Shown here piece after piece: positions 1 to 6,790 of a stretch of DNA of 12,951 nt; position 1 is the first letter of the stretch; each line of letters starts with the position of its first letter. The notes beneath the pieces were generated by a model. That model saw nothing but the letters and a program-made list of their open reading frames with translations. It ran no database searches and was not told the DNA's origin. The stretch covers positions 1-12,951 of the forward strand of contig JADZBY010000118.1 in the NCBI GenBank assembly GCA_020851855.1, read 5' to 3'. The position numbers and the translations under genes were made by a program. Source of the stretch: Anaerolineae bacterium (GTDB lineage Bacteria > Chloroflexota > Anaerolineae > Aggregatilineales > UBA2796).

Positions 1-109
1 ACCCTCACTCCCCCGGCCCCTCTCTCCCTCAGAGCGAGAGGGGAGAAAAAGCAGGAATCCTGGGTTTCCGCACCCCTCTCCATGAGGGAGAGGGGCCGGG
101 GGTGAGGGT
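1..109. repeat. Palindromic intergenic repeat, copy A
   Basis: The outer arms are 1-31 and 83-109. They are reverse complements except for a 2-base indel, and carry the family signature ACCCTCAC...CCCCGGCCCCTCTC / GAGAGGGGCCGGGGGTGAGGGT. A second inverted pair lies inside (GAGAGGGG at 36-43, CCCCTCTC at 73-80), so the element can fold as one long hairpin or as two shorter ones. It begins at the window edge and may extend further left. It ends 13 bp beyond the stop codon of the leftward glycosyltransferase gene. It does not code for protein. Confidence 0.85.
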
Positions 110-122
110 TTGCAGACACACT

Positions 123-992
123 CTAGAGTAGCCCCAGCCGCTCCATCAGGCGCACGTAGGCCGGGGAGCGCGTCAGCCACAGCATGACGAACAGAAGCGG
201 GCGCTCGGAGAGCTTGTCCGCCGTGGTGCGCTTCAGGAAGGGCAGGCGTGCGCTGCGCGTCTCGGCCAGCTCGCGCAACAGTTCCGTTTCCGTCGTCTCG
301 CGCTTCAGGTAACGGCGGTAGATGATGCCCAGTTCGCGTGTGCGCACGGCGTCCAGCGTCGAGGTTTTGCTCTCTTCGTGGAGCCGGAAGCCGCCCAGGA
401 AACGGTGAATCAGCCGGAAGCGGTATCCGGCGGCCAGCATCCGCTGCCAGTATTCGTAGTCCAGCGCAAAATGAAGGCTGGCGTCCAGCGGCCCGATCCG
501 GTCGTACACGCCGCGCCGCCAGTAGCAGGTTTCTTGTGGCACGACGCACAGCCTTTGGAGCACAAACGGCACGGGCATCTCGCAGAAGAAGTCGCCGCGC
601 GGCGCGCCGTTGCGGTCGATAACCTTACGGTGGCCGCACACGACGTGCGTCTCCGGTTCGGCCATGAATACGTGGGCGATGCGCTCCAGGGCGCGCGGCA
701 GCAGCGTGTCGTCGGAGTTGAGCCAGCCCATGATGCTGCCGGTAGCGTGGGCAAATCCCTTGTTGATGGCGTCGGCTTGCCCGGCGTCCTTCTCGCTGGC
801 CCAAAAGGCAAGCTGCCCATCGTACTGGCGCAGAATGTCGGCGCTGCCATCGCTGCTGCCGCCGTCCATGACGATGTATTCCAGGTTGGGATAGCCCTGG
901 TCGAGCACAGAGCGGATACAGGCTTCCAGATACGGCCCCTGCTGGTATGAGGGCGTCACGATGCTGATCTTGGGCCAGTTGGAAGAAGACAC
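123..992 (-). CDS. Family 2 glycosyltransferase (GT-A fold)
   Basis: Predicted to transfer a sugar from a nucleotide-activated donor to a glycan or lipid acceptor at the cytoplasmic side of the membrane. The 289-residue product opens with the GT2 start pattern ISIVTPSYQQG. It then shows DGGSSDGS (about residues 43-50), GQADAINKG (71-79), the metal/donor site WLNSDD (90-95) and the acidic acceptor-side motif ALDYEYW (about 176-182). The C-terminal third is basic and helical with no clear membrane segment. The start is chosen as GTG at 992 because AGGAG lies 8 bases upstream (1001-1005); GTG at 995 is equally readable, and a GTG at 1028 would add 12 residues without a better ribosome site. It lies 81 bp downstream of the TPR-like gene on the same strand and may share its transcript. 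Family assignment is firm; donor and acceptor cannot be told. Confidence 0.9.
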   Translation of the reverse strand: MSSSNWPKISIVTPSYQQGPYLEACIRSVLDQGYPNLEYIVMDGGSSDGSADILRQYDGQLAFWASEKDAGQADAINKGFAHATGSIMGWLNSDDTLLPRALERIAHVFMAEPETHVVCGHRKVIDRNGAPRGDFFCEMPVPFVLQRLCVVPQETCYWRRGVYDRIGPLDASLHFALDYEYWQRMLAAGYRFRLIHRFLGGFRLHEESKTSTLDAVRTRELGIIYRRYLKRETTETELLRELAETRSARLPFLKRTTADKLSERPLLFVMLWLTRSPAYVRLMERLGLL

Positions 993-1073
993 CACGCGCA
1001 CTCCTAACGGTTGAGGCGGCTTACACACCGGCGCGCCGGGGATTGTACCAGGTTGCGCAGCGCGTGGTGGGCG

Positions 1074-2084
1074 CTAGACCGGGTAGGCGTCGTGCAGACT
1101 CATCTCACGGAGAAGCTGCGAGGCCTCGAACAGGAAGCCGGAGCCGCGCGCACGGACCGTGGGACGCACCGAGAAGCGTTTGAGGTGCTGGCCCATCTTG
1201 CGCAGCGCCAGCGCCAGGTGCAATTTGCGCCCACGCGCCCGCCCGGCATTGATGGCCCGTTCCAGCGCATCGCGGGCGTCTTCCAGGCGCGTCTTGTCAT
1301 GCTCCAGCGCGGTGGCCAGCGTCAGGTACAGCAGCGGCAGCAGGCGCAGATCGCCGTGATCGCTCACCGATCCCAGGCCCGTGTAGCACTGCTGCCACGC
1401 CACGCGGACATCATTCTCGCGCGTGGACAACTCGGCGCGCAACACGTACATCTCCGGGCGATACCAGAAGCACTTACTCTCCATGATCATGCCCTCAACC
1501 TGGTAAATCAGGTCACGGGCGTGGCGCAAGTCGTTGATCTGGATCAGGCACGCAACGCGCGTGAGGTAATTCTCGATGATGACTTCGGGGTTGCCGCGCG
1601 AACGCAGCACCGGCAGCGCCAGATCGAGATGGCGCAGCGCGTCCCCGAAGGTGCGAGCGTCGCGCAGGTACTCGCGGGCGCGCATGTGGTGATGCCATGC
1701 GCTGCCCAGGCTGTCGCCGGTGCGGAAGAAGATGCTTTCGGCGGCTTCAAAGGCTTTGAGCGCCTCGGCGTAGTTGCCTTCGTAACACAGCGCCGCGCCG
1801 AGTGTGTTCAGGAGATAGCCGCGCAGCGTCACCTGGCCGCTCTCTTGCGCCGCGCGGATGGCTTCCTGGACGTTGATAACCGCCGCCATGCCATCGCCCA
1901 GCGCGAAGGCGACGCCCGCCAGGTTGCCAAGCTCCCAGGCGCGCCGCTCGTGATCTTGCGGGCGCAAGGTTTCCAGGTTTTGCTCGGTCTGCTGGCGCAG
2001 CGCTTCAAGCTGGTGCAGCGAGGGCACGGGCCGGTAGGGCAGCAGGGCTTCAACGGGCGATTGTGTGTTCACGGTGACGAGCAT
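1074..2084 (-). CDS. TPR-like helical repeat protein, function unknown
   Basis: A 336-residue, soluble, all-helical protein that I cannot assign to a named family. Between about residues 45 and 310 it shows TPR-like helix pairs with the usual small/large residue spacing, for example LLNTLGAALCYEGNYAEALKAFE (split here by position, about 106-128) followed by further pairs with ALRHLDLALPVL and DARDALERAINAGRARG. The style resembles the repeat domains of MalT/LuxR-type and BTAD regulators, but no DNA-binding, nucleotide-binding or signal-peptide segment is present, so any role is probably as a protein-protein scaffold. The ATG at 2084 is the only convincing start. A candidate promoter lies 115-155 bp upstream, overlapping the end of the methyltransferase gene. 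The glycosyltransferase gene follows on the same strand. Confidence 0.8.
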   Translation of the reverse strand: MLVTVNTQSPVEALLPYRPVPSLHQLEALRQQTEQNLETLRPQDHERRAWELGNLAGVAFALGDGMAAVINVQEAIRAAQESGQVTLRGYLLNTLGAALCYEGNYAEALKAFEAAESIFFRTGDSLGSAWHHHMRAREYLRDARTFGDALRHLDLALPVLRSRGNPEVIIENYLTRVACLIQINDLRHARDLIYQVEGMIMESKCFWYRPEMYVLRAELSTRENDVRVAWQQCYTGLGSVSDHGDLRLLPLLYLTLATALEHDKTRLEDARDALERAINAGRARGRKLHLALALRKMGQHLKRFSVRPTVRARGSGFLFEASQLLREMSLHDAYPV

Positions 2085-2207
2085 CGCGCCTCAGGCGGGC
2101 GGAATTACCTTTCCAGACGGCTCGAAGTCAACAGCGTTGGTACGCGCCCGCTCAGTGTTTAGCATGGGCCATAACGCAGGCCGCGTCAAGTATGCGGACG
2201 TAACATT

Positions 2208-2237
2208 ATTATGCGCAGGACTTTACGGTTTTAACAA
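2208..2237 (-). promoter_or_regulatory. Candidate sigma70-type promoter for the TPR-like gene
   Basis: On the minus strand TTGTTA (2232-2237, 4 of 6 matches to the -35 consensus) is separated by 18 bases from CATAAT (2208-2213, 5 of 6 to the -10 consensus). The -35 box overlaps the last codons of the methyltransferase gene. Predicted transcription would begin near 2200, giving a leader of about 115 bases. The surrounding 2190-2240 stretch is clearly AT-richer than its neighbours. Prediction by eye only. Confidence 0.3.
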
Positions 2238-2924
2238 AACGCCGACCAGATGAACCGGCGGCGTCAGGCGGCTGGCCAGAATACTGAGCCGGAACAAGAG
2301 CGGCGCGAAGGCCAGGTAAGTCGGGTCTTCGACGGGCGCAAGGCGCTCCAGCCGCAGCCCGGCAGCGCCCGCCAGCCGCTCCAGGTCGCGCGGCGTATTG
2401 GCCCGGTAGCGCACCGGGAAGGTGTCCGCTTCGGCGCGGCCATACAGGCGTGGGACCAGCCAGCGCTGGGCCGGGCGCAGCAGGCGATTCAGCCCGACCA
2501 CCAGGCTGCGCGCGTCGGGCGTCAGGAAGATCGCGCCGCCGCCCCGCCGCAGCACACGGCCTAGTTCGGCAAAGGTGCGCTCCGGCTGGTCGAGGTGTTC
2601 GAATACCCAGCTTGAGAGCGCCACATCGACGCTTTCGGCGGGCAGCGGGAGCGCGCTGGACAGGGCGGCAGCGCGCGGCAGATCGGGCAAACGGTGCTCG
2701 CGCAGCGAATCGAGGTCCGGGTCAAAGCCGATGGGCCGCGCCACGGCGTCGCCAAGCTGTTCCAGGACGCCGCCGCGCCCGCAGCCGATGTCCATGACGC
2801 GCATCCCCGGCTGAAGCCTCTCGCGGATGAGCGCCTCGTACACCTCGCTGGCAGGCCGCCATCCGGGCCGGAGTTGGCGGTAGCGCTCGCGGTAGGCATT
2901 CTGGCGGTCAAGGCTGAGGGCCAT
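2223..2924 (-). CDS. Class I SAM-dependent methyltransferase
   Basis: A 233-residue protein of the Methyltransf_11/UbiE-like group, predicted to move a methyl group from S-adenosylmethionine to a small molecule or lipid. Motif I is VMDIGCGRGG (43-52), the acidic residue after strand 2 is in GFDPD (66-70), motif post-I/II is SVDVALSSWVFEHLDQPERT (98-117), and RVLRRGGGAIFLTPD follows (about 123-137). The C-terminal part (about 165-233) is more hydrophobic, as in methyltransferases acting on lipid or quinone substrates. The same frame stays open to 3434, but that extension runs antisense-like through the membrane-protein gene and has no homology pattern. ATG at 2924 has AGGAG 7 bases upstream and coincides with the normal start of the fold. 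It follows the CPBP-like gene by 17 bp, so the two are almost certainly one transcription unit. Substrate unknown. Confidence 0.9.
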   Translation of the reverse strand: MALSLDRQNAYRERYRQLRPGWRPASEVYEALIRERLQPGMRVMDIGCGRGGVLEQLGDAVARPIGFDPDLDSLREHRLPDLPRAAALSSALPLPAESVDVALSSWVFEHLDQPERTFAELGRVLRRGGGAIFLTPDARSLVVGLNRLLRPAQRWLVPRLYGRAEADTFPVRYRANTPRDLERLAGAAGLRLERLAPVEDPTYLAFAPLLFRLSILASRLTPPVHLVGVLLKP

Positions 2925-2941
2925 CGGCGCGCTCCTGTCCC

Positions 2942-3988
2942 TTATACCAGGCGCGCCGCGAAGAGCACCAGCACGTTGATGGTGATCTGGCACGCCCAGG
3001 CGCTGACCAGGCCGAGCCGCTCCGCGAGCGTGCCGTACACGAAGGTGATGAAGAAAAAGGCCAGCCCGATCACCAGCGCCACGAACGGGAACTGCGACAC
3101 GTTCAGCGCGGGCAGGAACAGCAGCACAGTCCACGCGCCGCCCGCCACGCTGGCCGCGACCATGCCGCGCGAAAATTGGAACGCGCCCCGGAAAAACAGC
3201 GACTCGGCAAAGGGCATGACGAAAACGGCAGCCTGGAACACGGCGACGTTGTCCAGCCGGCCAAACATCGCCTCGGACAGCAGCCGCAGCGGCGCACGCC
3301 CGATGATGAGCAACGGAAGGCCGATGATCAGCCCGTAGGCCACCCCGGTGAGCACATCGCGCGGATCGGGGCGATCCAGCGGCAGACGGTCGATGATGAA
3401 GGCCGCCGCCCCGGTGAGCGCCAGCACGCTCCACAGAAGCGTATAGCGCACGTCCGAGGCCAGCGAGTTTGTGCCGAGCGCGGTGACGAGCATGACGACG
3501 ATGTAGACGAAGGCCGGATCGACAAACAGCCCGGCTTCCTCGTCGTCGTCCTCGTCCTCAAGCGCGTCTTCCCACTCGTCTTCCGCCGGTTCGGCCTCGA
3601 TCTCGTCCTCGTCTTCGTCATCCCGGATCGGCGCGGAAAGCGGCTGCTCTTCGCGCAGGTGGCGGTCGGGCACGACCATGGGCGTGCTGCTGGACGGCGC
3701 GGGCGTGGATGGCGTCGGCGGCGGGGCGGTTGTGGGCGCGGCGTTTGCATCGCGATTCGGGTCTGCCGGAGCCAGCCAGGCCGGTGGGCGCGGCGGTTCA
3801 AGCGCCCCGGCGCGCTTCTCGCCGCGCCATGCAGGCTTCTGCGGGCTGTCTGGCTCGTCCGGCGCGGGAATAGCCGTCATCCAGGGCGGCGGCTTGGGCA
3901 GCGGAATCGACTCGGGGTCGGAGTCGTCGTCCGGCGGGATGTTCGAGCGTCGATCAGTCATGAACAGCGGGGCCTTGTCGTCTGGCAC
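2942..3988 (-). CDS. CPBP-like (CAAX protease-related) membrane protein with disordered acidic N-terminus
   Basis: A 348-residue protein in two halves. Residues 1-155 are Pro/Asp/Glu-rich and look disordered, ending in a dense acidic run (about 123-152). Residues 158-348 carry about six membrane segments. PFAESLFFRGAF (259-270) matches the CPBP/Abi signature EExxxR, but the second Glu is Ser263. The usual FxxxH and HxxxN positions near FLPALN (291-296) and ACQITINVL (332-340) also lack His. If homologous, it is therefore probably not an active protease and may be a membrane scaffold. The start is GTG at 3988, with AGGA 9 bases upstream; an ATG at 3961 is possible but has a poorer ribosome site. 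The methyltransferase gene follows after 17 bp. The family link rests on one motif plus topology. Confidence 0.7.
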   Translation of the reverse strand: MPDDKAPLFMTDRRSNIPPDDDSDPESIPLPKPPPWMTAIPAPDEPDSPQKPAWRGEKRAGALEPPRPPAWLAPADPNRDANAAPTTAPPPTPSTPAPSSSTPMVVPDRHLREEQPLSAPIRDDEDEDEIEAEPAEDEWEDALEDEDDDEEAGLFVDPAFVYIVVMLVTALGTNSLASDVRYTLLWSVLALTGAAAFIIDRLPLDRPDPRDVLTGVAYGLIIGLPLLIIGRAPLRLLSEAMFGRLDNVAVFQAAVFVMPFAESLFFRGAFQFSRGMVAASVAGGAWTVLLFLPALNVSQFPFVALVIGLAFFFITFVYGTLAERLGLVSAWACQITINVLVLFAARLV

Positions 3989-4008
3989 ACGCGGGATTCC
4001 TGGACACT

Positions 4009-4140
4009 CCTCACTCCCAGCCCTTTCTCCATGCCGTGGGGGACCCCGGCGGCATGGACAGGGAAGATCGTCGGCCTAACGCTGCGCCGTTCTCCCCTCT
4101 CCACACGGTACTCCGCGTGGAGAGGGGCCAGGGGTGAGGG
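4009..4140. repeat. Palindromic intergenic repeat, copy B
   Basis: The outer arms are 4009-4030 and 4119-4140, which pair with a few mismatches and carry the CCTCAC...CTCC / GGAG...GTGAGG signature. Two hairpins lie inside. One is 4094-4128: 11-bp arms CCCCTCTCCAC/GTGGAGAGGGG, one mismatch, then CGG/CCG around a TACT loop. The other is 4031-4055, with ATGCCG/CGGCAT arms enclosing GGGG/CCCC. It ends 8 bp past the stop of the nitrilase-fold gene. Read leftward, the strong hairpin is not followed by a T-run, so it is not a canonical intrinsic terminator. Confidence 0.85.
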
Positions 4141-4148
4141 TTGTTATC

Positions 4149-5378
4149 CTAATACCGCCGCACGATGGCCTTGTACACGGTCGGCTGGCGCGATTGCAAC
4201 GTCTGAAATTCCTCGCGGAAGTGGCGCACCTCGTCCAGATCGATGCGCGCGACGCAGTAGCCCTCGGCAGGCTCGGCCTTCTTGGGCGGCTCGCTTGGCT
4301 TGCGCGCCGCATCCTTCGGCTCTTTGCCGTCTTTGGCGTCTTTCGCGTCGTGGCCGTCTTTGTCTTTCTGGTCTTTTGTGGCCTTGTCGCCTTCCGCCAC
4401 GGCGACCTTGCCCTCTTTTTCTTTGTCTTTGGGGGCTTCTGCCGCGCTCTCTTTGGCAGGCTCGGCTTTGGCGTCAGCTTTCGCGTCGGCCTTGTCTTCG
4501 GGTTTGTCCTTCGCGCCGTCCTTCGCCGCTTCCTCGGCCTGTTTACGGGCGGCTTCGGCGGCCTTTTCCGCCTCGCGGCGGGCTTCGATGAGCGCCTCAA
4601 GCTGGGACTTGGCGCTGCGCAGGGACTCGATCTCCTTGAGCAGATCCTGCTGTTCCTTCAGCCAGTTCTTTTTCTCTTCGGCCTCGGTTTCCAACGCGGC
4701 GTAAATGCGGCCACGCGGCCCGACGATCATGCTCTCGCCGCCAAAGCTGATGGTCACGTCCGTGCCGACGCGGTTCGCCGCCGCCATGTACACCGCATTC
4801 TCGAAAGCGCGCGCCTGGGTGTAGATTTTCCACTCATCGATGATCGACGTCTCCCAGTTGGCAAGGCAGCAGATCAGCTCTGCGCCGTCGAGCGCCATGG
4901 CGCGCGCCACTTCGGGGAAGGCGAGGTCCCAGCCGAGCATCAAGCCGATGCGCCCGATTTCGCCCGTATCGAAGACGGGCAGCCGGAAACCTTCACGGAA
5001 GGCCATACGCTCTTCACCGCGCAGATGGGTCTTGTTGTAGTGGCCGACTAGCTCCCCTTCCGGCCCGACGAGCACCGCCGAGTTGTAGAGGATGCTCTCG
5101 ACCTTCTCTTTGGTGGCCAGCCCGAAGGCGATGAACACGCCCGCGTCGGCGGCGCGCTGCGCCATCAGGTTGATGGCCGGGCCGGGCACGCGCTGGGCCA
5201 ATTCGGTGAACTGCACGCCCAGTTCGTAGCCGCTGGTGATCAGCTCCGGAAAGACGATCAGGTCGACTTTTTGCTGTGAAGTGATGGTCGAGATGAAATC
5301 CGACATCTTCACCAGGTTGTTTTCGGCCCGTCCCAGCTCTGGCTTCATCTGCACAGTGGCAACGGTAATTTCACGCAT
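4149..5378 (-). CDS. Nitrilase-fold (carbon-nitrogen hydrolase) protein lacking the catalytic Cys, with large charged insert
   Basis: A 409-residue cytoplasmic protein of the nitrilase superfamily, whose members hydrolyse amides or nitriles using Glu-Lys-Cys. Glu45 (in VFPEL) and Lys116 (in YNKTHL) are present. In the segment that should read like ICYDLRFPE, the protein has LMLGWDLAFPE, placing Gly149 at the nucleophile position (codon GGC at 4932-4934). ANWE (173-176) and ARAFENAVYMAAANRVG (189-205) are typical of the family. After RGRIYAALE (222-230) the fold is interrupted by about 140 residues: a coiled coil (about 230-285) and a Lys/Ala/Asp/Glu-rich stretch (286-370). It then resumes with VARIDLDEVRHFREEF (376-391), the usual last segment. 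ATG at 5378 has GAGGAG 5 bases upstream. It may be a pseudoenzyme or binding protein, or may use another nucleophile. Fold assignment is firm; function unknown. Confidence 0.9.
   Translation of the reverse strand: MREITVATVQMKPELGRAENNLVKMSDFISTITSQQKVDLIVFPELITSGYELGVQFTELAQRVPGPAINLMAQRAADAGVFIAFGLATKEKVESILYNSAVLVGPEGELVGHYNKTHLRGEERMAFREGFRLPVFDTGEIGRIGLMLGWDLAFPEVARAMALDGAELICCLANWETSIIDEWKIYTQARAFENAVYMAAANRVGTDVTISFGGESMIVGPRGRIYAALETEAEEKKNWLKEQQDLLKEIESLRSAKSQLEALIEARREAEKAAEAARKQAEEAAKDGAKDKPEDKADAKADAKAEPAKESAAEAPKDKEKEGKVAVAEGDKATKDQKDKDGHDAKDAKDGKEPKDAARKPSEPPKKAEPAEGYCVARIDLDEVRHFREEFQTLQSRQPTVYKAIVRRY
4269..4523 (-). repeat. Low-complexity coding repeat inside the nitrilase-fold gene
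   Basis: This stretch encodes residues 286-370 of the nitrilase-fold protein. It is built from imperfect repeats of Lys-Asp-Ala/Lys-Glu codons. On the plus strand the hexamer GTCTTT recurs many times, with five copies between about 4328 and 4375. The encoded segment is almost free of hydrophobic residues and should be disordered. Such short degenerate repeats are prone to slippage, so length may vary between strains; that last point is inference. Confidence 0.6.
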
Positions 5379-5513
5379 CGGTGCTCCTCACGTTACGCGA
5401 TAGGCGCAGGTTAGGTGCTGCTTTGGCAAGGATTAGAACGCCTGTTCAACATCTCGTATTGTGTCATATTTCTGGCGAAATGGCTACTTTCAGGTCGGCT
5501 CCCCTGTCCGCGC

Positions 5514-6470
5514 TCAGGCCTGCGGCGTAAGCCGGTCCAGCACGGCCTGAAGCTCAACGGGCAGCGGCGCGTGCAGGGTAAGGTGCTGATCGTCCAGCGG
5601 CGTGCGCAAGCTGATCGACTCGGCGTGCAAGAAATGGCGACCGAGCTTCATACGCGGCTTGCGCGGCCCGTACACGCTGTCCCCGACAATCGGATGGCCG
5701 ATGAAGGCCAGGTGAACGCGAATCTGGTGCGTGCGCCCCGTCTTCGGGAAGACTTCCAGCAAGGCGAAGCCTTCGTACAGGGTCAGCACGCGGTAGAGCG
5801 AGACGGCCTCACGCCCGCCCCGGTTGCTCGGCATGACGGCCATTTGTTTGCGCCGGTCCGGGTCGCGACCGATGGGCGCTTCGATCTGGCCGGACTGCGT
5901 CTCCGGCACGCCTTCGACGAGCGCCAGATAACGCTTCTGCACCGTGCGCGCCGCAAACTGCGCCATGAGCTTCAGGCGGGCGGCTTCCGTCTTGGCGATC
6001 AGGATCACGCCGGATGTGTCTTTGTCCAGCCGGTGCACGATCCCGGCCCGCTCGTCCCCGCCAACCTGCGCTACCTGCGGCCAGCGCGCCAGGATAGCGT
6101 TCACCAGCGTGCCGGACGGGTGGCCGACGGCGGGATGAACGACCATGCCCGCCGGTTTGTTGATGGCCGCCATGACCGGATCATCATAAATCACGTCGAG
6201 CGGTAACGCTTCGGGCTGCACATTCGCGTTGGCGTCCGGCGGCGCGATGATGGACGATTCCAGCGTGACGACGACCTGTTCGCCGCCTTCCAGCCGGTAG
6301 GCCGGTTTGCCGGCGCGCCCGTTCACGGCGACGAAGCCTTCTTTGATCAACTGCTGGACTCGGACGCGCGACAGGCCCAAGCCACCCGGCCCGGCCAGAC
6401 GGTCGGTGATCACTTTGTCCAGCCGCTCGCCAATTTCCACATCGGCAGGGCTGAACTCCAGGCGTTCCAT
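5514..6470 (-). CDS. rluD: RluA-family 23S rRNA pseudouridine synthase (RluD-like)
   Basis: Predicted to isomerise uridines in 23S rRNA to pseudouridine during large-subunit assembly. The 318-residue protein has an N-terminal S4 RNA-binding domain (about 14-75; ERLDKVITDRL, VQQLIKEGFVAVNG) and a complete RluA catalytic domain. The catalytic motif HRLDKDTSG lies at 146-154 with Asp149 as the active residue, and the conserved TGRTHQIRVHLA is at 245-256. Length and domain order match RluD/RluA-type enzymes that carry S4; the exact target positions cannot be read from sequence. The ATG at 6470 is preferred; a TTG two codons upstream (6476) is the alternative. Neither has a strong Shine-Dalgarno, but an extended -10 promoter about 45 bases upstream gives a short leader. 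lspA, a frequent neighbour, is absent. The nitrilase-fold gene follows after 135 bp. Confidence 0.9.
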   Translation of the reverse strand: MERLEFSPADVEIGERLDKVITDRLAGPGGLGLSRVRVQQLIKEGFVAVNGRAGKPAYRLEGGEQVVVTLESSIIAPPDANANVQPEALPLDVIYDDPVMAAINKPAGMVVHPAVGHPSGTLVNAILARWPQVAQVGGDERAGIVHRLDKDTSGVILIAKTEAARLKLMAQFAARTVQKRYLALVEGVPETQSGQIEAPIGRDPDRRKQMAVMPSNRGGREAVSLYRVLTLYEGFALLEVFPKTGRTHQIRVHLAFIGHPIVGDSVYGPRKPRMKLGRHFLHAESISLRTPLDDQHLTLHAPLPVELQAVLDRLTPQA

Positions 6471-6514
6471 AGTCAAGGGCGGCTCGTCAATCTGTTGCTC
6501 GTGCAGGCGGAGTA

Positions 6515-6520
6515 AGTATA
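6515..6520 (-). promoter_or_regulatory. Candidate extended -10 promoter for the pseudouridine synthase gene
   Basis: On the minus strand TGGTATACT carries a TGn extension followed by TATACT (5 of 6 to the -10 consensus, 6515-6520). No good -35 box is visible, which is tolerated by extended -10 promoters. Transcription would begin near 6508, about 38 bases before the ATG at 6470. Confidence 0.4.
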
Positions 6521-6565
6521 CCAGAGTCCGCCGCCGGGCGATAACCGGACGAACGCCTCACCCCG

Positions 6566-6739
6566 CCCTCTAGTACTACAGCCGTACTTGAGCTGCCCGG
6601 CCCTGAAGGGCCGGGCTGAGAGCACGACGCCCTGCGGGCCAGGGCATAGTCTTTAGCCCGGCAGGGCTTTGCAGCCTCAGCCCCGTGCTTCAGCGCGGGG
6701 CGTCTCGATCCGACGAGCTGCGGCTGTAGTACGAGAGGG
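6566..6739. mobile_element. MITE-like non-coding element with 19-bp inverted termini and four hairpins
   Basis: The termini 6566-6584 (CCCTCTAGTACTACAGCCG) and 6721-6739 are inverted repeats with one mismatch in 19. Between them are four GC-rich hairpins. 6595-6616 has 9-bp arms GCCCGGCCC/GGGCCGGGC and loop TGAA. 6629-6645 has arms GCCCTG/CAGGGC. 6655-6668 has arms AGCCC/GGGCT. 6680-6701 has 9-pair arms GCCCCGTGC/GCGCGGGGC (one G-T pair) and loop TTCA, the complement of the first loop. No coding capacity and no obvious target duplication. It could be a miniature transposable element or a REP-like composite; a structured RNA is a third option. Confidence 0.65.
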
Positions 6740-6790
6740 TGTTATGAACTTCAAGCGGCGGACATGGCCCAGAGAGACGACGTCAACGCT

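Noticed and set aside
1011..2162. 383-residue open frame on the plus strand
   Set aside because: Antisense to the TPR-like gene, whose helical repeat periodicity is far more protein-like.
2925..3434. 170-residue N-terminal extension of the methyltransferase frame
   Set aside because: It overlaps the CPBP-like gene in another frame, is Arg/Gly/Ala-rich without motifs, and a good ribosome site marks ATG at 2924.
4094..4128. Hairpin in repeat copy B as a rho-independent terminator
   Set aside because: The stem is strong but the leftward downstream sequence has no run of T.
4076..4148. Peptide LTPGPSPRGVPCGEG read from repeat copy B
   Set aside because: This is the translation of the palindromic repeat and is a well-known annotation artefact, not a gene.
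3176..4591. 471-residue open frame on the plus strand
   Set aside because: It runs antisense through two recognisable genes and through repeat copy B; composition is Arg/Pro/Leu-rich and without motifs.
4134..5051. 305-residue open frame on the plus strand
   Set aside because: Shadow of the nitrilase-fold gene; its long Phe/Val/Leu run is the complement of the Lys/Asp/Ala insert, not a membrane protein.
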